NCBI RefSeq assembly: GCF_014323605.1
Contig: NZ_SCMB01000001.1
Span: 372,001-436,000, forward strand
DNA from: Lactobacillus kimbladii
GTDB taxonomy: Bacteria > Bacillota > Bacilli > Lactobacillales > Lactobacillaceae
Reading direction: 5' to 3'
Length of the DNA: 64,000 bases
Position 1 is the first letter of the stretch. The number at the start of each line of letters is the position of its first letter. Below the pieces are notes generated by a model. That model worked only from the letters and a program-made list of their open reading frames with translations. It did no database searches and had not been told where the DNA came from. A program made the translations under genes and the position numbers. Below, piece after piece: positions 45,015 through 57,724 of this stretch.

Positions 45015-45215
45015 GTACTGAACCCCAAAAATTATCCAACTTTTGGGTCTTTTTTATGTCTAAATTAGCTAAACAAGATAAAATTATAATCTATCAGCTT
45101 TGGCATAATTATCAAATTAAGACCAAACTAAAAGAACTAACTCCGATCAAATAAGGGCAATTAGTTCTCAGTTAACAACCATAAAGTGTGCTAATTTTGG
45201 TATTCACACCATTAT
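45015..45215 (+). mobile_element. Internally deleted IS3-family element
   Basis: It begins with a hairpin (ACCCCAAAA/TTTTGGGT), then ATGTCTAAATTAGCTAAACA encoding MSKLAKQDKIIIYQLWHNYQ, the start of an IS150-like OrfA. It continues directly into IKTKLKELTPI, the end of OrfB, and then the right-end sequence AAAGTGTGCTAATTTTGG. The middle of both transposase frames is deleted. Confidence 0.7.
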
Positions 45216-45290
45216 CTTGGTGGCTTTTTATATCTGGCTTAGAAAAATGCTGGCAAAAAGCAACTGCAAGTTTACCAGCTAAATGGCTAT

Positions 45291-46535
45291 TTATTGCGCT
45301 TTTTGTGCGGATTTTCTCATCACCAATACGGTAATTGCAAAGAGCAAAATACTGACGATTAATAATCCTAGAAGAGAATATTGCACGTTTGTCACCGCTG
45401 ATAAGGTGGTAAAAGCAGTTGTCATTAAGGGACTGGCAATTAATAAAATCGTATTGATCAGGCCAATGGAAGATGCCAAAATTTTATGATCAACTGCACC
45501 TACCATCCACTGCGTTAGTTTTGGTGTAGCAGTTCCCGCAAAAAAGCCTAAGATACAGTAGGTTATTAAACAGAACCAGATTTGTTTGCTTAAAATAGCA
45601 ATTATGACACTGGCACCAGCAATATTGGCAAATATAATAATGAGATAAAGGCTAACTTTTTTAAATAAATTAGTACCAAAAATACTGCCTGAGGCAGCGC
45701 CTATTCCTGCCATAGCGCCAATTAACGCTATTGTAAAACTATAAGTTCCGATGACCATCACCTGACGATTGCCCGCAATTACAATAGAAATCAGGGGCTC
45801 GATCGTGCTGAGAACTCCGTTTAAAACGGCGATTACCAGTACTGTAGTAACTAGGCCACTAGCCTTTTTCACTTGCTTTAATGCTAAAACCAAGGTAGCC
45901 CAAAAACCGCGATCATCGATTTCCTGCGTAATAGTTGCAATACCCTTTTTACGTTTACTTCTGGCAATATTGTAATAGATCAAGCCGGCTAAGATAAAGG
46001 TCAGGCCGTTAATTACAGCCAGTGCAGAATATGACATAAATAGCAAAAGTCCTGACCCAACAAACTGACTAACCAAAGTAATTACCTGTGAGACACCGCT
46101 GGTAAAGCCTTCGGCTTCAGCAATCTCATCCTTTTTAACCAGACTAATAATTAGTGGTGTGGTCAGTCCGCCAGAATAAGTTCCGGCCGTATCAGAAATA
46201 AAGTTGATGATAATCACCATAATTACCAGATTCCAACCCGCAATATTCTGGCTAAAAAGAAAACCAACCAGTAAATAAAGCGCACCTCTAATCATGGCCA
46301 TCCAGACTATTTTTTGAAATTTATTCTGCGTCCGGTCAGCTAGATAGCCACAAACGCTGGAAAACAGCCGGGGAACTGACTCTGAAATGGCGATTAATGA
46401 TAAGGCCAGCGAATAATTTTTGAGCCGACTGGCATAAGTCATCAGCGCTAAATAGAATAAAATATCTCCAGCACTAGATAAAATGCTGGCAATTGAAAAC
46501 TTGCGATATTCTTTATTTTTAAAAAAGATAGTCAT
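45291..46535 (-). CDS. Major facilitator superfamily transporter
   Basis: This 414-residue protein has about twelve transmembrane segments, with an MFS-like loop (GYLADRTQNKFQKIVWMAMI) between helices 2 and 3. It resembles the macrolide-efflux-type MFS_3 group with a long loop in the middle. It is divergent from an Rgg-type regulator, which probably controls it. AAAGGAG precedes the ATG at 46535. Confidence 0.8.
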   Translation of the reverse strand: MTIFFKNKEYRKFSIASILSSAGDILFYLALMTYASRLKNYSLALSLIAISESVPRLFSSVCGYLADRTQNKFQKIVWMAMIRGALYLLVGFLFSQNIAGWNLVIMVIIINFISDTAGTYSGGLTTPLIISLVKKDEIAEAEGFTSGVSQVITLVSQFVGSGLLLFMSYSALAVINGLTFILAGLIYYNIARSKRKKGIATITQEIDDRGFWATLVLALKQVKKASGLVTTVLVIAVLNGVLSTIEPLISIVIAGNRQVMVIGTYSFTIALIGAMAGIGAASGSIFGTNLFKKVSLYLIIIFANIAGASVIIAILSKQIWFCLITYCILGFFAGTATPKLTQWMVGAVDHKILASSIGLINTILLIASPLMTTAFTTLSAVTNVQYSLLGLLIVSILLFAITVLVMRKSAQKAQ

Positions 46536-46602
46536 AATTTTTTCTCCTTTTTAGCTTTCTTTATTTTCAATTGTACTTGAGCTAAAATTGAGAAAAGAAA
46601 AG

Positions 46603-46618
46603 TGTCATATATGAAACA
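46603..46618. promoter_or_regulatory. Palindrome in divergent MFS/Rgg region
   Basis: GTGTCATATATGAAAC contains the perfect palindrome TCATATATGA (46605-46614), with matching outer bases. It is 25 bases before the Rgg start and suits an Rgg-type operator. A second imperfect repeat (TTTTCAATT/AATTGAGAAAA) lies at 46564-46596. Confidence 0.5.
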
Positions 46619-46642
46619 AAAAAATATTAATGAGGTTAAATT

Positions 46643-47506
46643 ATGACTATCGGTGCATTACTTAGACAATACCGTTTAGAAGCTGGCAAAACTCAACGCG
46701 CATGGATTGGCGACGTTATCAGCCCCTCTTTTTATTCTAAAGTAGAAAAAGATCTGACCCGTATTTCAGCGGCAGACCTAATTGAACTATTACGGCAAAA
46801 TCACGTGAAAATTGCTACTTTTTTTAAGCAACTTGATTACCAGGCTGAAAGTGAAGATAATCTCAAAAAGAAGATTGTTGCCCAAATGACAGACGCTTAT
46901 TATAATTTTGATATTAAGCGCCTAAAAGAAATCAAACAGACTATCGCAGGTAGCCAGCTTGCTAGTAAAAATGAATTAATGCTACGTGTGAACTCGATCC
47001 TGGCTATTATAGATGGTACTAAAGAGAAATTGAGCGCTGCGGAAATCCAGCAACTAAAAAATAAATTCTTTAATGAAGAGAATTTTGACTGGAAAACTAT
47101 CAAAATTTTCCTGAACTGCATGGTTTTTTATGATTTTGCCAGTGATATGATCATTACTAACAAAATTTTTCAACAATTTAAAGATAGCGATAATGACAAT
47201 ATACAATTTATAGTGTTGGGAATATTAATCAATATGATTAGTATGTGTCTGGAAAAAGACAAGTACCAGGAAGCAAAGCAGTTGGTGGAAAAATCGCATG
47301 AGATTCACACCCAGCCACTAACCTGCTTTAATAAGATGACTCTATTATTTTTGGAAAACATTATTAACTATCATTTTGATCCCCAACAGGTTTATCTGGA
47401 TAATTGCGCAAGGCAAATAGAAGAGTTTGCCTTAATCGGCATGACTGAATATAGTAAGCAGTTGAAAAAAATTGTGCAGGAAAAGACAGGTGGCAATTTA
47501 GTATAA
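46643..47506 (+). CDS. Rgg/MutR-type transcriptional regulator
   Basis: This 287-residue protein has an XRE-type helix-turn-helix in residues 1-60 (IGALLRQYRLEAGKTQRAWI, FYSKVEKDLTRISAADLIEL) and an all-helical C-terminal region of the Rgg/MutR type. It is divergent from an MFS transporter, the probable target. No pheromone peptide gene is apparent next to it. GAGG precedes ATG 46643. Confidence 0.75.
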   Translation: MTIGALLRQYRLEAGKTQRAWIGDVISPSFYSKVEKDLTRISAADLIELLRQNHVKIATFFKQLDYQAESEDNLKKKIVAQMTDAYYNFDIKRLKEIKQTIAGSQLASKNELMLRVNSILAIIDGTKEKLSAAEIQQLKNKFFNEENFDWKTIKIFLNCMVFYDFASDMIITNKIFQQFKDSDNDNIQFIVLGILINMISMCLEKDKYQEAKQLVEKSHEIHTQPLTCFNKMTLLFLENIINYHFDPQQVYLDNCARQIEEFALIGMTEYSKQLKKIVQEKTGGNLV

Positions 47507-47510
47507 ATAG

Positions 47511-47547
47511 AAGCCGGTTCCAGCATTCACTGGTAACCAGCTTTTTA
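47511..47547 (+). terminator. Terminator of the Rgg-type gene
   Basis: A GC-rich hairpin (AAGC-GGTT-CCAG pairing with CTGG-AACC-GCTT with small bulges) followed by TTTTT, four bases after the stop. Confidence 0.7.
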
Positions 47548-47574
47548 TTATCAATTTGATTAAGACACTCCTAT

Positions 47575-47655
47575 AGTCTAGGGATCAACAAAAAGCAAAA
47601 ATTTTCCGTTGCTGCCAAGAAAAGCCTTTCTAAAGCTAAGACGCAGTATAATTAA
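47575..47655 (+). other. Reading-frame tail of a lost gene
   Basis: The frame SYSLGINKKQKFSVAAKKSL followed by SKAKTQYN and a TAA directly abutting the ATG at 47656 is basic and protein-like. It has no start or body upstream and is probably the end of a deleted gene. Confidence 0.35.
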
Positions 47656-48266
47656 ATGAAAATAAAGCAGTTACTGCTAAGTTGTGAAAGTGTAAATATC
47701 ATGAAGTCAAACGAAGAAATGATTGAAGGACAACAACTCTATCCTTCAAATAATTCAGGATTTACTAACTCCAATAAAAGTGTGACTGTTGGACATAAAG
47801 TAAACATTCTGCATGTAATCACAGGAATAATTTTAGTCATTTTAGTGTCATTATTTATGACTGGATTTGGCTATCAACCATGGTGGGTACTGGGATTCAC
47901 AATTTTGGCAGGAATTTTTATTACTTTACCAACATGTTTTAGTGGATATTGGCTGATCGATAAAAATGGAATTACTGTAGTGAGTTATAGTTCAAATGAT
48001 GCAATGAAACTTATGCAGCTGTTACATATCAAAAAAATATATACAAAATCATATTTATTCGAGAATATCACTAATGCTGAAATTACATATCATAAAAAAG
48101 TTCGAATCAGTCCACTTGATTTTAACCCAGACTTTTTTAAACTAAATTTGACTGTGAATAAAAAAGTTATTCAATTAGAATTAGGAAAATTCAAGCAAAA
48201 GATTTAATAGAAATTGTCACTATACTTACTAATCTTGGAGTAGCTGTTTATGATAGACAACAGTAG
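47656..48266 (+). pseudogene. Two-helix membrane protein with frameshifted C-terminus
   Basis: The first frame encodes 183 residues to 48207 with two adjacent transmembrane segments (about residues 52-90), a layout seen in small sensory or PH-like membrane proteins. It ends LELGKFKQKI. A second frame continues KIQAKDLIEIVTILTNLGVA then VYDRQQ to the stop at 48264-48266. One missing A in the run near 48186 would join them and give a natural ending. The start may be Met16 at 47701. No family is recognised. Confidence 0.6.
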
Positions 48267-48560
48267 TTTGGTTGCTTAAAGAGAATAAAAATTTATTTAA
48301 TCACTTTCATAATGGTAAATGGGCATCACTATAGTGGCATCATAGATAAAAAGGCACAGCTTGTTTAATTTTTTGTTGAAATATGCAAAAAATGTTAGTA
48401 GACGATTCTGCATAAGTAGACAATGCACAATTGTATTGTCCACAAAAAGTCGATTTTTTGTTGAATCTATGACAGTAAAAATAAAATGTGAATAAATATA
48501 GCGTAAGCAAATTGGCAACTAAACCCTATTTCAAATTTGCCATCAATTTAATTTTTGAGT
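48267..48560. other. Non-coding stretch, no gene recognised
   Basis: Nothing with coding character is visible apart from short frames on the minus strand without start context. A near-palindrome with GACAAT/ATTGTC arms around ACAATTGT lies near 48420-48441. Confidence 0.35.
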
Positions 48561-48600
48561 AAAAAAAACCAGGCTTTCTAAACGAAAAGCTTGGCTTTTT
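48561..48600 (-). terminator. Terminator of PTS gene
   Basis: AA-CCA-GCTTT pairs with AAAGC-TGG-TT, with T-runs on both sides, 60 bases beyond the PTS stop on the minus strand. It may also end the plus-strand pseudogene transcript. Confidence 0.7.
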
Positions 48601-48660
48601 TACTTGCAGCAATTGGCTGAAGCAATATGTTCTAACATAGAAATCTGGCATTATAGCTGT

Positions 48661-50808
48661 TTATTTTTTAACCAACAACTCGGCTACTTGATCATTAGCA
48701 GTAACTCTATCATTATCAGCAATTTTGACATCTAATAATCGGTCAGACAGAGTAGCTACAAAGATAACATCAGTTGCCTTTCCAGCAGATTTAATTTCTG
48801 TTATATGCATCTCTGCCAGCTTGTCACCCTGATGGACTTGTTCTTTTTCAGAGCAAAGAATCTTAAAGCCTTTGCCCTTAAGTTCAACAGTATCTAATCC
48901 CATATGCAAAAGATACTCAATGCCATTTTCATCTTTTATGCCAATTGCATGTTTAGTCGGAAAAATTGTTGTTATAGTGCCATTAACTGGAGCATAAATA
49001 TTGTCATTTTCTGGTAAGATCGCAAGGCCTTTACCTACCAACTCTTTGGAAAAGACCCCATCATTTAAGGTTTGCAATGATTCCAGCTGTCCATCAGCAG
49101 GTGCAAACAATGCAATTTTTTGACTCGGACCCGTTTCAACTGACTTTTGAACTTTTTTATCCTCTGAATCTAACTTCGAACTATTTGCTGGCTTAACAGA
49201 ATTTGCAACAGTTTTTGGTGCTTTGCCGCTATTAATCAGATCCATTACATTTGTTTTAATGTTGCCGACAGTAGTGCCATAAATTACCTGGACAGACGCA
49301 CCGTTAACTACTGTTCCGGCTGCTCCCGTTGAGGTTAAAGTTTCTTTATCTACTAAATTGCCGTCTTTAACTGTCACCCGCAGCCTTGTGGCACAGTTGT
49401 CAACATTCACTAAATTATCAGTTCCGCCTAGAGCTGCTACTATTTCATAAGCTACTTGCTCATCTTTAGTTAGAGCAGTAAATTTCTTATTATCAACATA
49501 ATCTTTCTTGGTTTTTAAAGTAGTATCATCTTTACGACCAGGCGTATTGAGATCGAACTTAGTAATTACAAATCTAAACAAGAAATAGTAAACAACGAAA
49601 TAAGCAATACCTAAGAAGATGATTGGAACCCAATTAGTTCTGGCATTTCCGGGTAACACACCATAAAGAACAAAGTCTATTAAGCCACCGGAAAAGGTAA
49701 AGCCTACTCCTACTTTTAGCAATGTTACAAAGACTGCAGAAAAAGCAAAAAGTACACAGTGAACGCCAAAATACAAAAATGGTGAAGCAAATAAAATAGT
49801 AAATTCAAGTGGTTCGGTAATTCCAGTTAAAATGGAAGTTACCGCAGAGGATACTAAAAGTCCTTTAATTTCACTCCTTTTATCTTTACGAGCTACAGAG
49901 TACATTGCAAGGGCAGCAGCTGGCAAGCCAAAAATCATTTCTGGGAACTGAAATGAAAAGAATCTGGCAGCTTCATACGAAATTTTCCCGCCGGCAGCTA
50001 ATTGTGCAAAGACAATATTTTGGGCACCTTGCACGGTATGACCAGCAACAACAGCCGTTCCACCTACCGCTGTTTGCCAAAATGGCAAATAGAAAATGTG
50101 GTGTAAACCAAAGGGTATCAACATTCTGTAGATTAATCCGTATAGAAAGGAACCAACTACTCCTGATTTAGCAATAAAGAAGCCCAAAGCAGAAATTCCA
50201 GCAGCAAAATAAGGCCAAATATATGAAAGCAAAATTCCTAATATTACGCCAGAAACCGCGGCGGCTATTGGCGGAAAGTGAGTCCCGCCAAAAAATGAAA
50301 TTACATCTGGCAGTTTAATATTGTAGTACTTATTGTGTAGCCATACGACTATCAACCCAATAATAATTCCCCCGAATACTCCCAGGTTCATTGTGTTGTT
50401 AAAACCCAACACATTTGTAATTAAGCCATTAACTTGTTTGAGCTGATTTAAATTTCTGAGATTTTTAATTGAACTGGTTAAGGAAGCGTACATTAAAAAG
50501 TAGCCTACAACCGCAGAAAGCGCAGCGACCCCTTTTTCACTTTTTGCCATTCCCAACGCTATAGAGACAGCAAATAGCAAGCCTAGATTGTCAAAGACTA
50601 CAGAGCCACAGTCATTTAAAATGCTTAAAAACCTGTTTAACGGCATCCCTGGCGATAAAATGCTCTCCAAGTGATACAACTTTATAAAAGTCGGACCGGT
50701 AAAAGAAGCACCCAATCCTAGAAATAATCCCGCTATCGGAAGCAACGAAATTGGCAACATGAATGTCTTGCCAACCTGTTGCGCCTTAGCATAAATTTTT
50801 CCTTTCAT
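48661..50808 (-). CDS. PTS system EIICBA component, glucose family
   Basis: This protein is 715 residues from ATG 50808, with AGGAGG upstream; a longer start at 50856 lacks support. Residues 1-400 are the EIIC membrane channel (FGLHHIFYLPFWQTAVGG, FPEMIFGLPAAALAMY), 440-530 the EIIB domain with the phosphorylated Cys in NVDNCATRLRVT, and 570-715 the EIIA domain with the His in LLHMGLDTVELKGKGF. It takes up and phosphorylates glucose or a related sugar (glucose, maltose or GlcNAc cannot be separated by sequence alone). It is monocistronic and divergent from an ABC exporter. Confidence 0.8.
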   Translation of the reverse strand: MKGKIYAKAQQVGKTFMLPISLLPIAGLFLGLGASFTGPTFIKLYHLESILSPGMPLNRFLSILNDCGSVVFDNLGLLFAVSIALGMAKSEKGVAALSAVVGYFLMYASLTSSIKNLRNLNQLKQVNGLITNVLGFNNTMNLGVFGGIIIGLIVVWLHNKYYNIKLPDVISFFGGTHFPPIAAAVSGVILGILLSYIWPYFAAGISALGFFIAKSGVVGSFLYGLIYRMLIPFGLHHIFYLPFWQTAVGGTAVVAGHTVQGAQNIVFAQLAAGGKISYEAARFFSFQFPEMIFGLPAAALAMYSVARKDKRSEIKGLLVSSAVTSILTGITEPLEFTILFASPFLYFGVHCVLFAFSAVFVTLLKVGVGFTFSGGLIDFVLYGVLPGNARTNWVPIIFLGIAYFVVYYFLFRFVITKFDLNTPGRKDDTTLKTKKDYVDNKKFTALTKDEQVAYEIVAALGGTDNLVNVDNCATRLRVTVKDGNLVDKETLTSTGAAGTVVNGASVQVIYGTTVGNIKTNVMDLINSGKAPKTVANSVKPANSSKLDSEDKKVQKSVETGPSQKIALFAPADGQLESLQTLNDGVFSKELVGKGLAILPENDNIYAPVNGTITTIFPTKHAIGIKDENGIEYLLHMGLDTVELKGKGFKILCSEKEQVHQGDKLAEMHITEIKSAGKATDVIFVATLSDRLLDVKIADNDRVTANDQVAELLVKK

Positions 50809-51178
50809 TATTTTCCTCCTGTATCTATTTAAATACTCCAGATTAGATGTTCTCATTAAGACAAAATATAAACAATCCTTTGTGATTCGTAAAAACTATT
50901 TTTTTCTGTATTTGTAATGAAATACTTCTTTCTATGCTTAATATCCTTCAAATTAATACTAACTTGACCTGCCTATTTTTAAAAAAACTTTCTATAATTT
51001 TTTTCACGCAGAACTATCAAAATAACTATTATTTTATAATTTTAAAAAATATAACTTTATTTTAAAATAGTTCTTTCGATTATAAAATGTTTAGCGTATA
51101 GTGAGAAGACGTAGAAGAATTTAAAATAATTAGATACTTTTACTTATGTTTTTTAGAATAGAAAGGTTGTTTATATTA

Positions 51179-52900
51179 ATGGAAAAGTATAAAAAATATG
51201 ATAAGTTAAATTATTATCTTGCGCTCTTTTTTTCGGGAATAGTTTATCCCCTTGTAAACTTATTGCTTGCTTTGGTGTTAAAAAGATTAATTGACTCAGG
51301 GATTGCCAGGAATGTTTATGAATTAAAAAATGCAATATTTGTTTGTTTATTAGTATGTATATTTTTGGCAACTGCTGTTTTTACCAGTGAACTAACCAAA
51401 AATAGGTTTGTTAATAATTTTAGTAAAAAATATCGCAGGCATATTTTTAATGAGATTATTGCAAGTGACCTAAATGAATTCAGCAACAATAGTACCGGAG
51501 ATTTTTTAGCAACAATGACAAATACTGTCTCGACAATTGAGGAAAAATATATCAAATCTTTCTTTAGTATTGTTTCTAACTCGTCATTACTGCTTTTCTC
51601 GATTATAGGGATGTTTATGATTAACTGGCAGCTGTCAATACCAGTGCTAATAGTAAGTTTAGTGCCAATTATTGTTATGAGTTTGTTGGGTGGGAAAATG
51701 CAGGCAAAGCAAAATCTGGCTTTGACGCAACAAAATGCCTATGTCTCCAAGGTAAAAGACGCATTTTCAGGCTTTTTAGTAATTAAAAGCTTTAATATTG
51801 AAAAGCAAATTAGCAAAGAATTTCAGAACGGTAACGATAAACGGGCTGATAGTGAGTTTTCTCTGTCAGAACTTAATAATATTTCGGTATCAATTTCGAA
51901 TTTCTCTGGATATTTAGTTTTTCTGGTTGCATACGGACTAGGAATGTTTATGGTAATTAATGGAAACACCAGTATTGGCGGAGTTACAGCAATTGTGCAA
52001 TTAGTTAATTTTATTGTAATGCCACTGAGCAAATTGGGTCTGGAAATGAATAACAAAAAGGCTGGTTTAGCCGCCAGCAAAACTCTGAATCAGTTGCTGG
52101 AGAAAGTGCATAATCCGGTAAAAGATAACAGCAACTATTTGAAATTGAACAGATTTGAAAATGAAATCAAATTGACCAACGTTAGTTTTTCCTATCCCCA
52201 GCATGGTGAAACGGGAAAGAGGGTACTTTCACACATCAACTTACGAATAGAAAAAGGCAAAAAATACGCACTTGTAGGTATGTCGGGCAGCGGTAAGACA
52301 ACATTATTAAAGTTACTAATGAGATATTACAAATTGACTAAGGATGGCAACATCAGTATAGATAACGTAAATATCAATAACATTAATTTGTCATCGCTTT
52401 ATAAACTAATAAATATTGTCCAACAGGACGTCTATATTTTTGATAATTCTCTTGCGTATAATATAATGCTAGGGAAATCTTTTACAGATAAAGAACTGAA
52501 TTATGCTATAAATAAGGCTGGTTTAAGAAAGCTAGTAGACGGCAATTCTAAGGGCGTTGATCTGAATGTTGGCGAAAATGGCAAAGCTTTATCTGGTGGC
52601 CAAAAGCAGAGAATTTCTATAGCGCGAGCATTAATTAGAAAAACACCTATCTTGTTAATGGATGAAGCAACGTCATCTTTAGATCAAAAAAATACTACTG
52701 CAATTGAAAATGCCATTTTAGAAATAAAGGATTTAACATCAATTGTGGTAACACATAAATTGAATCCAAACTTATTACAAAAATATGATGCGATAATTTT
52801 TATGAAAGACGGCACTATTACTGAAGAAGGTTCTTATGAAGAATTAATGAAGCAAAAAGGTGATTTATATAATCTATGCAGCCTAACTATGACTAATTAG
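51179..52900 (+). CDS. ABC exporter with fused membrane and ATPase domains
   Basis: This protein is 573 residues when started at 51179 (GAAAGG nearby), with six transmembrane helices in residues 1-300 and an ATPase domain: Walker A GMSGSGKTT, signature ALSGGQKQR, Walker B LLMDEATSSLD. It belongs to the same broad exporter type as 23646-25229. The substrate is unknown; no accessory or peptide gene is adjacent. Confidence 0.8.
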   Translation: MEKYKKYDKLNYYLALFFSGIVYPLVNLLLALVLKRLIDSGIARNVYELKNAIFVCLLVCIFLATAVFTSELTKNRFVNNFSKKYRRHIFNEIIASDLNEFSNNSTGDFLATMTNTVSTIEEKYIKSFFSIVSNSSLLLFSIIGMFMINWQLSIPVLIVSLVPIIVMSLLGGKMQAKQNLALTQQNAYVSKVKDAFSGFLVIKSFNIEKQISKEFQNGNDKRADSEFSLSELNNISVSISNFSGYLVFLVAYGLGMFMVINGNTSIGGVTAIVQLVNFIVMPLSKLGLEMNNKKAGLAASKTLNQLLEKVHNPVKDNSNYLKLNRFENEIKLTNVSFSYPQHGETGKRVLSHINLRIEKGKKYALVGMSGSGKTTLLKLLMRYYKLTKDGNISIDNVNINNINLSSLYKLINIVQQDVYIFDNSLAYNIMLGKSFTDKELNYAINKAGLRKLVDGNSKGVDLNVGENGKALSGGQKQRISIARALIRKTPILLMDEATSSLDQKNTTAIENAILEIKDLTSIVVTHKLNPNLLQKYDAIIFMKDGTITEEGSYEELMKQKGDLYNLCSLTMTN

Positions 52901-52950
52901 TTTATAGCAATCAATGTTTTGAAAAAATTGCAATAGAAATTGACATAGCA

Positions 52951-52978
52951 AAAAAGCGTGCTTTTAAGCACGCTTTTT
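52951..52978. terminator. Bidirectional terminator
   Basis: AAAAAGCGTGCTT pairs perfectly with AAGCACGCTTTTT. It lies between the convergent exporter and bglA genes. Confidence 0.9.
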
Positions 52979-53024
52979 CTTATTTATTTTGCTCACATGA
53001 GCCGAGTTGTATCTCCGACAATAA

Positions 53025-56468
<3,444 letters not shown>

Positions 56469-56476
56469 CTAAATAT

Positions 56477-56546
56477 CAAAACCCGAGGACCTCAAGAAAG
56501 CACCTCACTAATTTATTGTGAGATTTTCACCTGAAGTTCTCGGGTT
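56477..56546 (-). terminator. Conditional terminator upstream of bglP
   Basis: AACCCGAG-AC-TTCA pairs with TTGA-GT-CTCGGGTT, followed by Ts on the minus strand. It overlaps the antiterminator site at 56543-56568, the standard arrangement for LicT/BglG-type control. Confidence 0.8.
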
Positions 56547-56568
56547 AATGCCTGTAAACAGTAACACA
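56543..56568 (-). promoter_or_regulatory. Ribonucleic antiterminator (RAT) for LicT-type protein
   Basis: The minus-strand sequence GTGTTACTGTTTACAGGCAT, followed by TAACC, matches the BglG/LicT-family RNA-binding site, which carries GTTACTG...CAGGCA. It overlaps the terminator stem, so LicT binding would prevent termination before bglP. Confidence 0.8.
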
Positions 56569-56604
56569 CCGTTTAAACTTATAAATTATTAAAATAGAGT
56601 AAAT

Positions 56605-57474
56605 TTAATTCTTCTGCGATTGAGCATCTTTTTGTCTATGCGTTACCCGCCAGACATGAAGAGTTAAATATACCTGATCGTCAGGCTGCAATTGCCAGCC
56701 TGCCTGCTTGTATAAGTACGTGCCGATTTTTTGGACAGTATCATAAGCCTTTTTGTACTTGACTTTCATTAATTCAATTAAGGAATGGTCAAGTTCACTG
56801 CCTGAATCCTGGTCGCTTTCACCACACATATGCCTTACCATAAAGGCACGTAAATGGGTCATGAACCTGTTGAAGTTAAATGATTCAGTATCCAGCTGCA
56901 TTCCGTATTGATACTGGATAATATCAATTACTCCCTTAATCAGTTTAGTAATTTTAATTGTATCCTGCAGTTTTGTTTGACCAGAACCTGCATTAATGAA
57001 GTGATATGTCAGATAAGCTGCCTCACTTTGAGGAAAGTCAAGCTTAGTTTTTTCCTTCATTAACCTTAAGGCTTCTTGAGCCGTGCCATATTCCTTAGGA
57101 AATATTTTTTTCATTTCCCAGCCAAGCGTATCTTGACCTAATTCAATATTTCCTGTAGCACGGGTTAACATAAAATCAATGTGATCAGCCAAAACCAAAA
57201 ATTCATAATCAGAAAAAGTAATCTGTAATTTTTGACTTGCCAAATTAATCACAGCAGTCGTTAACGTCAAGGTCCGCTGATCAATATCTCTTACGCTGTC
57301 AATCATCTTAATGTTCTTTTCAACAGCAACGAAACGGCGTGAAATTTTGTTCTCATCAATGGGATCGCCAACTTTTTTGCCAAAGCCAATCCCGTTGCCA
57401 ATCACCACCCAATCTACTCCAGCTTTATCAGACACCAAGGCAGCGTTGTTGTTAAAATTTTTAACAAATTTCAC
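56605..57474 (-). CDS. licT: BglG/LicT-family transcription antiterminator
   Basis: This protein is 289 residues with start at GTG 57474, eight bases after GGAAAGGAAG; an upstream ATG at 57534 would lie inside the leader terminator. Residues 1-55 are the RNA-binding CAT domain; two PRD domains follow with conserved His residues in LADHIDFML and TYHFINAG (PRD1) and VRHMCGE and LTLHVWRVT (PRD2). PTS phosphorylation of these His residues sets activity. It controls itself and bglP through two RAT sites. Confidence 0.85.
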   Translation of the reverse strand: MKFVKNFNNNAALVSDKAGVDWVVIGNGIGFGKKVGDPIDENKISRRFVAVEKNIKMIDSVRDIDQRTLTLTTAVINLASQKLQITFSDYEFLVLADHIDFMLTRATGNIELGQDTLGWEMKKIFPKEYGTAQEALRLMKEKTKLDFPQSEAAYLTYHFINAGSGQTKLQDTIKITKLIKGVIDIIQYQYGMQLDTESFNFNRFMTHLRAFMVRHMCGESDQDSGSELDHSLIELMKVKYKKAYDTVQKIGTYLYKQAGWQLQPDDQVYLTLHVWRVTHRQKDAQSQKN

Positions 57475-57494
57475 TTCAACTACTTCCTTTCCAA

Positions 57495-57538
57495 TAAAAA
57501 AACCTACAAACAGTACCAAAAAAGTATTGTTCATAGGT
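57495..57538 (-). terminator. Conditional terminator in licT leader
   Basis: ACCTA-AACA-TAC pairs with GTA-TGTT-TAGGT, followed by a T-run on the minus strand. It overlaps the RAT at 57536-57562 and lies just before the licT start, giving autoregulation. Confidence 0.75.
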
Positions 57539-57562
57539 AATGCCTGATCAAATCAGTAACAC
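57536..57562 (-). promoter_or_regulatory. RAT in licT leader
   Basis: The minus-strand GTGTTACTGATTTGATCAGG, then CATTACC, is the second LicT-type binding site. Its sequence closely resembles that before bglP. Confidence 0.8.
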
Positions 57563-57579
57563 GTCTACATACAGCTGAT

Positions 57580-57608
57580 ATTATAAATCAGTATTAAAGC
57601 GATTTCAA
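57580..57608 (-). promoter_or_regulatory. licT promoter overlapped by a cre-like site
   Basis: On the minus strand TTGAAA, 17 bases, then TATAAT forms a near-consensus promoter. The -35 region coincides with ATTAAAGCGATTTCAA (57593-57608, plus strand), one mismatch from a common CcpA site (cre) consensus. This predicts carbon catabolite repression of the bgl operon. Confidence 0.7.
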
Positions 57609-57724
57609 TACTTATTTGATTATTTTTTTTAAGTGTTTAATTCAAGATAAATAATTGTGCTTTACGCAAATTTATACTTAAATAGTAGCAGAAGCCTAAT
57701 AGCAGTTTAAAGGAAAAGAATCAA

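Noticed and set aside
48297..48518. 73-residue minus-strand frame
   Set aside because: No ribosome binding site and no recognisable features; the interval is probably non-coding.
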